A DNA stretch of 64,000 bases from Pigmentiphaga aceris. Lineage in GTDB: Bacteria > Pseudomonadota > Gammaproteobacteria > Burkholderiales > Burkholderiaceae_B. The first letter of the stretch is position 1. Each line of letters opens with the position of its first letter. The position numbers and the translations under genes were made by a program. The notes beneath the pieces are model-generated. The model searched no databases and was not told the DNA's origin. It saw nothing but the letters and a program-made list of their open reading frames with translations. The DNA is taken from positions 5,208,001-5,272,000 of the forward strand of contig NZ_CP043046.1 of assembly GCF_008119665.1 (NCBI RefSeq). The letters are read 5' to 3'. Positions 9,454 to 19,561 of the stretch are shown one piece after another.

Positions 9454-11775
9454 TCAAGCAGTCTCCCTGCGTGTGCTGAGCATCTGGGCCAGCGCACACA
9501 CCAGCAGTATCCATCCAATGGTGGCAGCGGTGCCGCCATATCCCCACAAACCGATCAGCAAGGCCGCCAGCAGCGGGGCCAGCATCGCGCCCACGCGTTC
9601 GACCATGCGATACACACCGATCGCCACTGCGGGTGCCACACCAGCCAGGTCGTGCTCGCCCAGCCGCAGTACCAGCGCGCCTTGCGCTGCAAAGCCTGCG
9701 GCCCAGGCCACGCCGATCAAGGCCACACAGGCCACGATTGTCACCGGCGAGGTGGCCATGCCGCCAATCAGCCCGGCCACGCCGAACAAGGTCAGCGCAA
9801 CCGTCACCAGCAACGCATGTTTGTTGTGTTTGTCTGCCCAGCGCGCCGACGGCACGTTAAGGGCGATCACCAACAGGAAGTAGGCCATCATCGCCACCCC
9901 GACGAACGAGGCGCGTTCACCCATCGCGGTGAGTGCAAGCGGCGTCCAGTAGAACAGCAAGCCCTGCTGCACGATCTGCATGGGCAGTGCCACCAGCAAC
10001 AGCAGGCGCAGGAAACGCGGCTGGCGCAACAGCAGGCCCAAGGCCGCCATCAGCGGTGCCTTGGCGGCTTGCACCAGCGGAGCAATGTGCGGCAGACGGG
10101 TCAGCGCCACCGCCGACAGGCCGCAGAAACCCAGCCCGGCGACAAATACCCACGGGATGCCTGCGCGGTCTGCCAGCAAGGAACCCAGGCCCGCACCGCA
10201 GATGCCGGCGGCCACATACGCGGCCAGGTAAAGCGCCATGCCGCGCGCACGGCCGCCACCACTGCGGCCGATGTAGTCGAAGGCGGCAATGCTGATGAAA
10301 CCGAAACTCGCACCTGCCAGCAGACGGGCCACGCAAAGACTCAGCAAGGAGTCCGACATCAGCGCCAGAATCTGCCCCATCGAGGCGGGGATCAAACCCA
10401 GCCAGAACAGGCGTCGCGGGCCGTGACGCGAGGCATAACGACCCGCCAGCGGCGACACCAACGCCACTGCCAGCAGGAACAGCGAGATCGGCAAGGTAGC
10501 GCGCACCGCATCGGGCAGCGCCGCAAACGGGGCGAACATCGACGCCAGCCAGGTGCCGTCCCAGGCGCGAGGCAAGGGACGTGATGCCAGTTGCGCCGCC
10601 CACACCGGCAGGAACGCACGCGGCAGTTCTGAGGCCAGGAAGAACAGGAACAAGGGCAGGCGCAGACGTACGCCGCGCTCGGCATCGGCGTTGCCGCCTG
10701 TGGGGTTCAAGCCATGCAGCACTTCCAGGCTGATCAACATGCCGATGATCAGCAAGGTGGCGAATTCCAGTGCCACCTGACGGGTTCGTTCCACCAGTGC
10801 ACGCGGGTCGATGCCGACGTTCAGCGTGGCCACGGTTTCACCCTGCACGCGCAGCGGGAAGGCCTGCGACAGATCGGCCACTCGGCCGGCAGCTTCGACC
10901 TGATACAGCGTGCGACCGTCGGGCGTGTCAATGGACAACTGGGCGAATTCCGGGCCGTTGTCCAGCGCCGGCCGCAACCAGTCTTCCGCGCCGCGCAGTT
11001 CCGCGAGCGGAATGCCCAGGGTCAATGCACGTTCGAGTTCCGGCTTGATGGTGTTGGCCAGCGCGGTCGCCAAGCGGGGCGCATCGAAGGCGCTTACACG
11101 GGCAAACGCGTGATAGGCGCTCCACGCAATCGCGCATTGCAGGCCCAGCAGCAGCAAGGCCACCAGAATGCCCACACGGCGGCCGGCACGGCCCGGATCA
11201 TCGGCATGCTGGCGCACGATGCGCGGATACAGCACCAGCAGCAGCAACACCGCCAGCGCCGCAGACACCAGACCAACCGGCCACAGTTCGGAAAATGTCG
11301 TACTGGTCTGCTGGGCGGCGTCGCTCAGACTGTAGTCGAGCGCCAGCCATCCGGCATCGCCCCCGAAGGCATTGTGCAGACGCCATACCGTGGTCGCACG
11401 ATCGTCGACCGTGATGGTGCCCAGCCGGCCTTGCACCGCCGCACGCGCAAGCGCCCAGCGCTCGAACGCCGCCGGGCCTACCCGCACGACTACTTGTCCA
11501 TCGTTGCGCAACACACTGACCGACAACAGGCCGGGCGACTGCGACAGCCCGGTTGCAAGCAGGCTGCGCAGGCTGGGCGTGTCTTCCAGTTCCAGGCCCA
11601 GCGCCAATTGGGCTTCAAGCGTCTGGCCCAGATCGGACACCAGCAGGCCATGACGCGCGCGCTCGCGCGCTTCAAACGTAGATGCGAATTTGCCGTGGTT
11701 CAGGAACAGCAGCAAGACCGCGCCAAACACCAGCAGCAGCGCACTTGCCACATATAAACGTCGAACCGGTTTCAC
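9454..11775 (-). CDS. MFS transporter fused to two N-terminal extracytoplasmic sensor segments
   Basis: 773 residues. The first 350 are not transporter: TM (about 8-26), a periplasmic segment, TM (about 165-184), TM (about 202-222), a second periplasmic segment and TM (about 337-352). From residue 370 on it is a 12-TM major facilitator (LVSPLAGRYASRHGPRRLFWLG, A-motif-like loop; a cytoplasmic gap near residue 595). The two periplasmic segments share a pattern (LGLELEDTPSLRSLL and LGIPLAELRGAEDWL, each followed by a short beta strand and a xxGxxL turn) with the two upstream proteins. It overlaps the phosphatase gene by four bases (ATGA). Sensor-MFS fusions are rare; substrate unknown. Confidence 0.85.
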   Translation of the reverse strand: MKPVRRLYVASALLLVFGAVLLLFLNHGKFASTFEARERARHGLLVSDLGQTLEAQLALGLELEDTPSLRSLLATGLSQSPGLLSVSVLRNDGQVVVRVGPAAFERWALARAAVQGRLGTITVDDRATTVWRLHNAFGGDAGWLALDYSLSDAAQQTSTTFSELWPVGLVSAALAVLLLLVLYPRIVRQHADDPGRAGRRVGILVALLLLGLQCAIAWSAYHAFARVSAFDAPRLATALANTIKPELERALTLGIPLAELRGAEDWLRPALDNGPEFAQLSIDTPDGRTLYQVEAAGRVADLSQAFPLRVQGETVATLNVGIDPRALVERTRQVALEFATLLIIGMLISLEVLHGLNPTGGNADAERGVRLRLPLFLFFLASELPRAFLPVWAAQLASRPLPRAWDGTWLASMFAPFAALPDAVRATLPISLFLLAVALVSPLAGRYASRHGPRRLFWLGLIPASMGQILALMSDSLLSLCVARLLAGASFGFISIAAFDYIGRSGGGRARGMALYLAAYVAAGICGAGLGSLLADRAGIPWVFVAGLGFCGLSAVALTRLPHIAPLVQAAKAPLMAALGLLLRQPRFLRLLLLVALPMQIVQQGLLFYWTPLALTAMGERASFVGVAMMAYFLLVIALNVPSARWADKHNKHALLVTVALTLFGVAGLIGGMATSPVTIVACVALIGVAWAAGFAAQGALVLRLGEHDLAGVAPAVAIGVYRMVERVGAMLAPLLAALLIGLWGYGGTAATIGWILLVCALAQMLSTRRETA

Positions 11776-14657
11776 TCATCCACTCCGTAGCGCACCATCA
11801 GGCAGGTAATGTCATCGGCCTGTGCGCTACCCGCCTCAAAACGTTTGATCATTGCGACCACCTCGGCAGGAATGGCGCGGACCGGCATGGCTTGCATCTT
11901 CGTCAGACCATCTACCAGGCGATCCTCGCCAAATAGCTGCAGGGCCGGATCGCAGGCTTCGGTCACGCCATCGGTGAACATGAACAAGCCATCGCCCCGC
12001 GCCAGGGTAAGGCGGTTCTCGGCGTACTCGATACCGTCCATCACCGCCAAGGCCATGCCATTGGTACGCGGCACCGTCTCGACCTGTCCGTTCGCACGCA
12101 GCACGTAAGGCGGGTTGTGGCCGGCGTTGGCGTAGACCAGCGACCCATCACGCGTATCGAGAATCGCATAGAACAAGGTGACGAACATCATCTCCTCGTT
12201 ATCAGCCGCCAGAAGGTCGTTCAGCCGCACCATGCATGGGCCGGGGCTGTCACTGAACTGCGCGATCGCGCGCAGCAGCGTGCGCGATACCGCCATGAAG
12301 AATGCGGCCGGCACGCCCTTGCCCGAGACATCGGCCATGACCAGCGCGACACGGTGCGCGTCCAGCGCGAAGAAGTCGTAGAAGTCGCCGCCCACTTCCT
12401 TGGCCGGGATCATGGTGGCATGAATGGCCAAGCCCGGATGCGCATCGAACTTGCGCGGCAAAATCGACAACTGCATGTTGCGGGCGATTTCCAGTTCCTG
12501 CTGCAAGGCAATGAACTGTGTCTTGGCACGCAGCGCTTCGCGCAGTTCTGCCACCAGTCGGTCAAGCTCCTGGTACTGCTCGCCCACACGGCCCACCAGG
12601 TTCTGGAAGCCCAGCGCCAGCACCCCGAACTCATCGACCAGACGTTCCAGCAGCGGATCGTCGGATTCTGTGTTCTCAGGCGCAGGCTGGCCAGCGTGCT
12701 CGATGCGTTCCAGGTCATCCAGAATCGCTTTGCGGGCGTCTTCGTCCAGACGCTCGGCCAGTTGCATCATCTGATGGCGAATGAAGCGTGCCTGTCTGCG
12801 CCCCTGACGTTCGCGCGAACGCTTCAGCGTTTCCAGCGCATCGATTTTCTCGCCCAGACGACGCGCCGATTGATTCAGGCTGTCGACCTCGGCGCTTTCG
12901 CGTTTCTGTTCGGGTTCGACCGTGGCCTGATGCCCGCGCGCCAGACGTTCCAGGCGGGCAATCGCCCCCAGCAGCGGATCGAACAAACGGTTGATGTAGC
13001 CCAGCGCCAGCAAGGCCATCACAGCGGCGGCAGCCAGCAACAGCACACCGATGCCTGCCTGCGCCAGTTCGGTTCCAAGCGGCAAGGGCAAACGGGTCAC
13101 CAAGGTGCCCAGATCATGTCCGCCCGGTCCGTGGAAAGGCTGCGAGGCAATCACCCCGGCGGGTGTCTCCACACGCTGACTCTTGCGGCCGTTGAGCCGC
13201 CATTCAGACGCCAGGGCCTGTGACTCAGGGCCGGTATCGGCCAGCGGTTGTCCACGCAGATCGACCGCCGTGGCGCGCACACCCAGGCGCTCAGACAAGT
13301 GCCCCAGGCTGACCGACAAGGGACGCGAGGCCACCAGCAACACGTCGCCCACCGCGCTGGACAGGCGCTGCACCACACCCACCTGGTAATTGCGCGCGGC
13401 GTTCTGCCAGACGCCTGCCATCCGGTTGCTGCCCGCAAGCGGGCTGCGGGTGGCGGCGTCCAGGCTCACGTCTTCCTGGCGCGCACTGGTGGCGAGCAGG
13501 TCACCGTCGTTCTCGAAGACCGTCAGCTGAACTTCATTGATCGTGGCCAGCGGCGTAAGCGCTGCCCGCAGGTCGTCGGCATTGCCCAGGGCCAGCGCCG
13601 CACGCACCGACGGGTCGATGGTGACGTCGTTCAAGACCTCGCCGATCCGGGTGTGTTCGCGTTCCAGCACCGACTGCCACGCGACTTCCAGCGTGCGCGC
13701 CCCACCCGCCGCCAATTGCTGGTTCGCAGATTGGCGCTGCAAGTGCTGATCCAGGCTCATGGCTGCCGCCACCAGCCCGATGGCCAGCACGGCCACCACG
13801 ATTACCCGATGCGCCAGGCGGGTACGCGCCGCTGCACGTTCGGCAGCACTGGCCCCCTCGGACGCACCCAGCCGCACCGTCAGGCCACTCGCCAATTCGT
13901 CCAGACCTTGCAGCACGGCGGGGTCAAAGTGGGCAGCGCGCACTTCTGCAATCTTCTGGATCACCGCTTCCGTGCGCATGCGAACACGCAGCACCCGTTC
14001 GGCCAGTGTGGCAAGCAAAGCCGTGGCCGGATCACGCACCAAGGGAATCGACAGCCAGGGCAGGCCGCCGTTGCGCAGCTCGGTGGCAGCGCGCTCGTAG
14101 TCGCGCATGGGTTCAAGCAGTCGGCGACGCACGCTGCGCAACGTCAACAAGGCGGCTGCCATGGCCAGGGCAATCGCCACGGCGGCACTGGCCAGCCATG
14201 CTCCGCTCAGATCCTGGATGGCTTCACACACCACCAGCAACGAAGCCACCACCTGACCATCGCGCGTACGCAGCGGGATCAGCCGGGCACCTGCGGGCAA
14301 TTTGGTCGGATCGGCCGACACATCGATGACCGGGCCGACACCCGACACCCGCTGCCCGGCTGCGTTGTACAAAGCCAGAGAACTGACGATGGGATTGGCG
14401 TCCACGATATCGGCCAGCCACGGGTCCACGCCCACCAGCTGATCGACCGGAATGCCATATGACAGCGCAAGTTCCAGCGGTCGGCCCACGGCGTTGCCGA
14501 TCGTCAGCGCAGTCTGATTGAGTTCAGCCGTCACCAGCGGGGTGGCCGTGCGTGTGGTCAGCACGCCATTGGCAATGACGGCCGCCGCCAGGATCGCAAA
14601 CACAATGCCGGTGCACTGCAGCCACAGGCTGCGCAAATCGAGTCGCATCGTGCTCAT
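11772..14657 (-). CDS. Membrane sensor SpoIIE/PP2C-type serine phosphatase
   Basis: 961 residues. TM1 (about 14-33), first periplasmic sensor (YGIPVDQLVGVDPWL near residue 67), TM2 (about 152-173), cytoplasmic linker, TM3 (about 283-303), second larger periplasmic domain, TM4 (about 533-553), HAMP-like and coiled-coil region, then a PP2C/SpoIIE domain from about residue 725. Metal-binding Asp motifs are clear: EVGGDFYDFF, ADVSGKGVPAAFFM, FTDGVTEA and ADDITCLMVRY. Such enzymes dephosphorylate anti-sigma-factor antagonists or other phospho-Ser proteins; neither a STAS protein nor an anti-sigma kinase is encoded nearby, so the target is unknown. Translationally coupled to both neighbours by ATGA overlaps. 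Confidence 0.92.
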   Translation of the reverse strand: MSTMRLDLRSLWLQCTGIVFAILAAAVIANGVLTTRTATPLVTAELNQTALTIGNAVGRPLELALSYGIPVDQLVGVDPWLADIVDANPIVSSLALYNAAGQRVSGVGPVIDVSADPTKLPAGARLIPLRTRDGQVVASLLVVCEAIQDLSGAWLASAAVAIALAMAAALLTLRSVRRRLLEPMRDYERAATELRNGGLPWLSIPLVRDPATALLATLAERVLRVRMRTEAVIQKIAEVRAAHFDPAVLQGLDELASGLTVRLGASEGASAAERAAARTRLAHRVIVVAVLAIGLVAAAMSLDQHLQRQSANQQLAAGGARTLEVAWQSVLEREHTRIGEVLNDVTIDPSVRAALALGNADDLRAALTPLATINEVQLTVFENDGDLLATSARQEDVSLDAATRSPLAGSNRMAGVWQNAARNYQVGVVQRLSSAVGDVLLVASRPLSVSLGHLSERLGVRATAVDLRGQPLADTGPESQALASEWRLNGRKSQRVETPAGVIASQPFHGPGGHDLGTLVTRLPLPLGTELAQAGIGVLLLAAAAVMALLALGYINRLFDPLLGAIARLERLARGHQATVEPEQKRESAEVDSLNQSARRLGEKIDALETLKRSRERQGRRQARFIRHQMMQLAERLDEDARKAILDDLERIEHAGQPAPENTESDDPLLERLVDEFGVLALGFQNLVGRVGEQYQELDRLVAELREALRAKTQFIALQQELEIARNMQLSILPRKFDAHPGLAIHATMIPAKEVGGDFYDFFALDAHRVALVMADVSGKGVPAAFFMAVSRTLLRAIAQFSDSPGPCMVRLNDLLAADNEEMMFVTLFYAILDTRDGSLVYANAGHNPPYVLRANGQVETVPRTNGMALAVMDGIEYAENRLTLARGDGLFMFTDGVTEACDPALQLFGEDRLVDGLTKMQAMPVRAIPAEVVAMIKRFEAGSAQADDITCLMVRYGVDE

Positions 14658-15448
14658 CCCAGGTCCAGATCGTCGAGACGGTCGGCTTCGCGGTCGGCAA
14701 CATCAAGCTCGCGCTCACGTTCCGCCAGCGCGCTGCTGACATCCTGCCCCGGCAAGGTTTGTCCCGCCGTACTCGCAGCCAGGGCCAAGCCTGTTGCACC
14801 AGCGGCAGCACCGCCAGCAAGCAGGGATGCCCGCGCCCCGTCGAGCCGGCGTTCGACACGCCGATACGCCAGCCAACCCAGGCCGCCAGCGGCGGCCAGC
14901 AGCACCAGCCACAGCGCAGCACCAGCATGCCAGCGCTGCAACAGCACCGACAGCAGATCGGTACGCGTGGCGGTGCGATAGCGCATCACCACACCACCCA
15001 CAGTCTTGTCGAAACCATTGACGAGCGACAGGCACTGCAATGCGCCGATATCGTCTTCGCCCTGCCAGGGCGCTTGACGTGCGGCCAGACAAGGCGCACG
15101 CCAGGCATCGGGCACCAGCGCGGCCACACCACCGCTGTCGGTGCTGAACAGAATGCGGCCGGCATCATCGAACACGTCAATCGACAGAATGTCGCGGTCT
15201 TCCGTGCGATGGCGATCAATCAGCGTTTGCGCACCCGGCAGCCCGGGCAGCAGCAGGCCCAGGTGCAGGCCGCCTTCCATGGCGGCACGCACGCTGTTCA
15301 AACTGAATTGGAAACGGCTTTCCCGCATGGCGGCGCTGTCGCGACTGAGCGCCGACAACCAGAAACCGCCACTGCTGACCAACACCAGCACCAACAGCAA
15401 ACCCACCATGGCCGCGAACCGCCACGTCAGCGACGGGCCCCGCTTCAT
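14654..15448 (-). CDS. Membrane sensor protein without output domain
   Basis: 264 residues: TM1 (about 11-33), a periplasmic segment of about 140 residues with the sensor pattern also found in the next two genes (LGLLLPGLPGAQTLI, then ILSIDVFDDAGRIL), TM2 (about 175-195) and a short charged cytoplasmic tail (EREREL, ADREADRLDDLD). There is no kinase, cyclase or phosphatase domain. It is the first gene of the operon and overlaps the phosphatase gene by four bases, suggesting it acts by contact with that protein. No name is known to me for this family. Confidence 0.8.
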   Translation of the reverse strand: MKRGPSLTWRFAAMVGLLLVLVLVSSGGFWLSALSRDSAAMRESRFQFSLNSVRAAMEGGLHLGLLLPGLPGAQTLIDRHRTEDRDILSIDVFDDAGRILFSTDSGGVAALVPDAWRAPCLAARQAPWQGEDDIGALQCLSLVNGFDKTVGGVVMRYRTATRTDLLSVLLQRWHAGAALWLVLLAAAGGLGWLAYRRVERRLDGARASLLAGGAAAGATGLALAASTAGQTLPGQDVSSALAERERELDVADREADRLDDLDLG

Positions 15449-15532
15449 GAGCGCGCCAACGAATCGACGCCGAAACCGTCAAGCGCCGGACAGCGCCGGT
15501 TCAACACGAAGACGAAGGCTGCAGCCATGATG

Positions 15533-16339
15533 TCAACTAGGTAGGTAACGACCAAGCAGGTCGAGATAATCGGTGGAGTCGATCAAGCGTCGTCCGCTTG
15601 CGCGGAACGCTTCGAAATCGGCCGACGTGGGTTTGGGCACGTAACGGGTATTGGCCTTGTCCTGCGGAATGGCAGGCAACTTCTGACCATCGCCAAGCGC
15701 CATGACGGTCTCGGCAATCATTTCCGCGCCGTTGGCGTAGTTGGCAAGCCAGTTCATGAAGAACGACTTGTTGTAGTCGAGTTCCATGCGGCGCACGGTC
15801 ACGATCGGGCCGGTGTCGATGCCACGGTCGATCCAGTGCAAGGAGCAGGCGGCGTGCGTATCGCCGTCTTTCATGCACCAGAAGGTGGGATTGACGCCCG
15901 CACGTTCGGGCAGCGCGCCGGAATGCAGATTGAGTGCACCCAGGCGCGGCACATCGAGCGCCTCGGGCTTGAAGATGAAACCGAACTGGAAGGACACGAT
16001 CAGATCAGGTGCGGCTTCCTGCACCGCACGGGTCAGATCGGCACTGGCAATGTGGCCGTGTTCCTGGATCGGAACACTGTATCGGGCGCTGAGGCCACGA
16101 AACGACAGCTGCGTGGCATCGGCTTGCGGCGATGCGTCGAGCAAGGGGAACAACAGACGATTCGGCAGATCCTGCTCGAATGCCTTCATCCAGCCAAGCT
16201 CCGCCACGGAGTCGGTTTCAGGGCGAACGCGATTGGCGAGCAATACGTCGACTTGATGGACCGGCGCAAGAATAGGCAGCAACTGGTTCAACATCATGTT
16301 GCCGACCAGATCACGCTTGGTGCAAAGCAGGACTTTCAC
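15533..16339 (-). CDS. Formyltransferase-family protein (Fmt/ArnA-like fold), substrate unknown
   Basis: 268 residues from the GTG at 16339, chosen because ggaga stands four bases upstream; an in-frame ATG exists at 16372. The fold is that of formyltetrahydrofolate-dependent transferases: core motif ALNLHSGALPERAGVNP supplies the conserved Asn and His, and IDRGIDTGPIV supplies the conserved Asp. It is shorter than methionyl-tRNA formyltransferase and lacks its C-terminal tRNA-binding domain, so it likely formylates a small molecule such as an amino sugar. It stands alone, with no sugar-biosynthesis genes beside it. Confidence 0.8.
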   Translation of the reverse strand: MKVLLCTKRDLVGNMMLNQLLPILAPVHQVDVLLANRVRPETDSVAELGWMKAFEQDLPNRLLFPLLDASPQADATQLSFRGLSARYSVPIQEHGHIASADLTRAVQEAAPDLIVSFQFGFIFKPEALDVPRLGALNLHSGALPERAGVNPTFWCMKDGDTHAACSLHWIDRGIDTGPIVTVRRMELDYNKSFFMNWLANYANGAEMIAETVMALGDGQKLPAIPQDKANTRYVPKPTSADFEAFRASGRRLIDSTDYLDLLGRYLPS

Positions 16340-16476
16340 GGGGTCTCCGACAGGGGAATGACAATCGCACACCCCCGGACGGACGCGGGCGATGACGCCG
16401 AAACAAATGGAAACGCAGGCGATGATAGCAGTTGGTCATTACCTGCGGGACATACAAAGCGACGCCAGCAAAATAT

Positions 16477-16507
16477 GGCCGGTGCCCCGAAAATAGGCAC
16501 ACCGGCC
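16477..16507 (-). terminator. Hairpin downstream of ettA
   Basis: Inverted repeat ggccggtg / caccggcc with a further GC pairing and a short loop lies 13 bases after the ettA stop. On the minus strand it is followed by atatttt. It is a likely but imperfect intrinsic terminator. Confidence 0.6.
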
Positions 16508-16519
16508 GATAGTTCCCGC

Positions 16520-18187
16520 TTACTTCAGGGGTTTGTAGCGCAGGCGCTTGGGTTTCGCGCCCTCTTCGCCCAGGCGACGCTTTTTGTCAGCTTCGTATTC
16601 CTGGTAGTTACCGTCGAAGAAGGTCACCTTCGAGTCGCCTTCAAACGACAGAATGTGGGTGGCGATCCGATCCAGGAACCAGCGATCGTGGCTGATCACC
16701 AACACGCTGCCGGCGAATTCCAGCAAGGCGTCTTCCAGCGCACGCAGGGTTTCCACGTCGATGTCGTTGGACGGCTCGTCCAGCATCAGCACGTTGCCGC
16801 CCGCGATCAGCGTCTTGGCCAGGTGCAGACGGCCACGCTCACCACCCGACAGCTTGCCCACGAACTTGCCCTGATCGCCGCCCTTGAAGTTGAAGCGACC
16901 CAGATAGGCACGCGCCGGCATCTCGAAGCGACCCACCGTCAGCATGTCGGCACCGTCGGAGATGACGTCGAACACCGTCTTGTCATCTTCCAACGCGTCA
17001 CGCGTCTGTTCGACGTAGGCGGTCTTCACGGTCGAACCCAGCACGACTTCACCGCTATCGGGTTTTTCCTGACCAGCGATCATGCGGAACAGCGTCGACT
17101 TACCGGCACCGTTGGGGCCGATGATGCCAACGATGGCACCCGGCGGAATCTTGAAGCTCAGGTCATCGATCAGCAGACGATCGCCGTAGGCCTTGCTGAC
17201 ATTCTTGAACTCGATCACTTCATTGCCCAGGCGATCGGCCACGGGGATGAAGATTTCCGAGGTTTCGTTGCGGCGCTGATATTCGTGCGAGCTGAGTTCC
17301 TCGAAGCGCGCAATACGCGACTTCGACTTGGCCTGACGCGCCTTGGGGTTCTGGCGCACCCACTCCAGTTCCTTCTTGATGGTCTTCTGGCGGGCAGACT
17401 CAGACGCCTCTTCCTGCACCAGACGCGCATCCTTCTGTTCCAGCCACGAGCTGTAGTTGCCCTTCCACGGAATACCGTGGCCGCGATCCAGTTCCAGAAT
17501 CCACTCGGCAGCGTTGTCCAGGAAGTAGCGATCGTGGGTCACGGCCACCACGGTGCCCGGGAACTTCTGCAGGAATTGCTCAAGCCAATCGACGCTTTCC
17601 GCATCCAGGTGATTGGTCGGCTCATCGAGCAGCAGCATGTCGGGCTTGGACAGCAGCAGCTGGCACAGCGCCACGCGGCGCTTTTCACCACCGGACAGGT
17701 TGCCGATGATGGCGTCCCAGGGCGGCAGGCGCAGCGAGTCGGCCGCGATTTCAAGCTGGTGTTCCACATCATTGCCCGAGCTACCGGCCGCGATGATGGC
17801 TTCCAGTTCACCTTGTTCGGTGGCCAGCGCGTCGAAGTCGGCGTCCGGCTCGGCGTACAGCGCATAGACCTCGTCCAGACGCTTCTTGGCGGCGAACACG
17901 GCACCCAGACCTTCTTCGACTGCTTCGCGCACGGTATGCGCGGGGTTCAGTTGCGGTTCTTGCGGCAGATAACCGATGTGCAGGTTGGGCATCGGCGTGG
18001 CTTCGCCCTCGATGTCCTTGTCCACACCCGCCATGATCTTCAGCAGCGTGGACTTGCCGGAGCCGTTCAGGCCCAGCACGCCGATCTTGGCACCGGGGAA
18101 GAATGACAGCGAAATGTCGCGCAGAATCTGCCGCTTCGGCGGAACCGTCTTGCCGACGCGGTGCATGGAGAATACGAATTGGGCCAT
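16520..18187 (-). CDS. ettA: Energy-dependent translational throttle protein EttA (ABC-F)
   Basis: 555 residues with two ABC ATPase domains and no membrane part. First domain: GLNGSGKST, signature [21 protein letters not shown]. Second domain: [33 protein letters not shown]. Between them is the basic linker region ([19 protein letters not shown]). The second Walker B variant (SNDID) is typical of EttA within the ABC-F group. EttA binds the ribosomal E site and couples the first peptide bond to ATP/ADP level. Length equals the E. coli protein. Monocistronic. Confidence 0.96.
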   Translation of the reverse strand: MAQFVFSMHRVGKTVPPKRQILRDISLSFFPGAKIGVLGLNGSGKSTLLKIMAGVDKDIEGEATPMPNLHIGYLPQEPQLNPAHTVREAVEEGLGAVFAAKKRLDEVYALYAEPDADFDALATEQGELEAIIAAGSSGNDVEHQLEIAADSLRLPPWDAIIGNLSGGEKRRVALCQLLLSKPDMLLLDEPTNHLDAESVDWLEQFLQKFPGTVVAVTHDRYFLDNAAEWILELDRGHGIPWKGNYSSWLEQKDARLVQEEASESARQKTIKKELEWVRQNPKARQAKSKSRIARFEELSSHEYQRRNETSEIFIPVADRLGNEVIEFKNVSKAYGDRLLIDDLSFKIPPGAIVGIIGPNGAGKSTLFRMIAGQEKPDSGEVVLGSTVKTAYVEQTRDALEDDKTVFDVISDGADMLTVGRFEMPARAYLGRFNFKGGDQGKFVGKLSGGERGRLHLAKTLIAGGNVLMLDEPSNDIDVETLRALEDALLEFAGSVLVISHDRWFLDRIATHILSFEGDSKVTFFDGNYQEYEADKKRRLGEEGAKPKRLRYKPLK

Positions 18188-18419
18188 CTGTTACCTGAAG
18201 AATGGGTGGGGATGTAATGCGAGGCTTTGCCGCCAATTCAACGCGCGGGCGGGTCGAAACTGTTTGGGGCAAATGTGCTGATAGGGTCAATCATAGCCAA
18301 TTGACCGGATGTACAGCCGCTTCCACAGTGCGAGGGGCCGCATTGCAACGCCCGGTTATCATGCATACCCCCGCGCGCAGAGCATGTCCGCCGCGCGGGC
18401 GCGCCCCAAGGAAAACACC

Positions 18420-19397
18420 GTGAAACAGTACCTCGACCTCGTTCAGAACGTTTTTGACAACGGGAGTTGGCAAGACAACCGCACCGGCATTCGAACGCTC
18501 AGCCTGCCGGGTGCCATGATGCGTTTTGACCTGCAGCAAGGTTTCCCCGCCGTCACCACCAAAAAGCTGGCCTTCAAATCGGCCGTGGGTGAAATGGTGG
18601 GTTTCCTGCGCGCCAGCCGCAGCGCTGCCGAGTTCCGCGCCCTGGGGTGCAAGGTCTGGGACCAGAACGCCAACGAGAACCAGCAATGGCTGGCCAACCC
18701 GTACCGCCTGGGTGAAGACGACCTGGGCCCGGTCTACGGCGTGCAATGGCGCAACTGGCCCGCGTACAAGGTCGTGTCGGCGTCTGATCAGGCGCAGATC
18801 GACAACGCGCTGGCACACGGATACAGCTTGATCACCGTGTTCGACGAAGGCAAGGGCGAAGGTCAGCAAGCGCTGTTGTACAAGGCGGTGGACCAGCTTC
18901 GTCAGTGTCTGGACACCATCATGAAAGACCCCGGCAGCCGCCGCATTCTGTTCCACGGCTGGAACTGGGCGCAGCTGGAAGAAATGGCCTTGCCGCCCTG
19001 CCATCTGCTGTATCAGTTCCTGGTGAACAAGGCCAAGGGCGAGATTTCGCTGTGCCTGTATATCCGCAGCAATGACATCGGCTTGGGCACGCCCTTCAAT
19101 TTGACTGAGGGTGCAGCCCTGCTGCATCTGGTTGGCCGACTGACGGGTTACACGCCACGGTGGTTCACGTATTTCATCGGTGACGTGCACATCTACGAAA
19201 ACCACGTGGACATGCTGCAGGAACAGTTGAAGCGCGAGCCTTTCGAGGCACCGAAGCTGGTGCTGTCGGACCGCATTCCCGACTTTGCCAAGACTGGCAA
19301 GTACGAACCGGAATGGCTGGAAAAAGTGGAGCCCAGCGACTTCACGCTGGAAGGCTATCAACACCATGCGCATCTGACGGCACCGATGGCGGTGTGA
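18420..19397 (+). CDS. thyA: Thymidylate synthase (long form)
   Basis: 325 residues from a GTG with aagga eight bases upstream ([12 protein letters not shown]). ThyA methylates dUMP to dTMP using methylene-tetrahydrofolate. The catalytic Cys-194 is in [10 protein letters not shown]; other landmarks are [31 protein letters not shown] and [11 protein letters not shown]. It is about 60 residues longer than E. coli ThyA because of an insert before the catalytic region (roughly residues 85-175). In-frame ATG codons upstream (for example 18384) are unlikely. folA, the partner that regenerates tetrahydrofolate, lies 11.7 kb downstream. Confidence 0.96.
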   Translation: MKQYLDLVQNVFDNGSWQDNRTGIRTLSLPGAMMRFDLQQGFPAVTTKKLAFKSAVGEMVGFLRASRSAAEFRALGCKVWDQNANENQQWLANPYRLGEDDLGPVYGVQWRNWPAYKVVSASDQAQIDNALAHGYSLITVFDEGKGEGQQALLYKAVDQLRQCLDTIMKDPGSRRILFHGWNWAQLEEMALPPCHLLYQFLVNKAKGEISLCLYIRSNDIGLGTPFNLTEGAALLHLVGRLTGYTPRWFTYFIGDVHIYENHVDMLQEQLKREPFEAPKLVLSDRIPDFAKTGKYEPEWLEKVEPSDFTLEGYQHHAHLTAPMAV

Positions 19398-19448
19398 TCG
19401 CTGCGCAGTGCTTGCAATGGTCAGGAACCATTCAAGACCATTACTGCA

Positions 19449-19475
19449 CTGGATGCACGATTTATCTGCATCCAG
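19449..19475 (+). terminator. Hairpin downstream of thyA
   Basis: A perfect nine-base inverted repeat (ctggatgca / tgcatccag) with a nine-base loop, about 50 bases after the thyA stop. No T tract follows, so it may be a weak terminator or an operator of the next gene. Confidence 0.45.
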
Positions 19476-19561
19476 GCTGGATTGTTCCGCTGCCTGCATG
19501 CTGAAAAAATGAATCGCTTCAGGTCGGATCACTTGTCGATCCTACCTTTCAAGGAGCGAAC

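Noticed and set aside
8596..10584. A 662-residue plus-strand frame across the binding-protein and MFS genes
   Set aside because: Spans two real genes antisense and is dominated by His, Gln and Arg; no domain or ribosome site.
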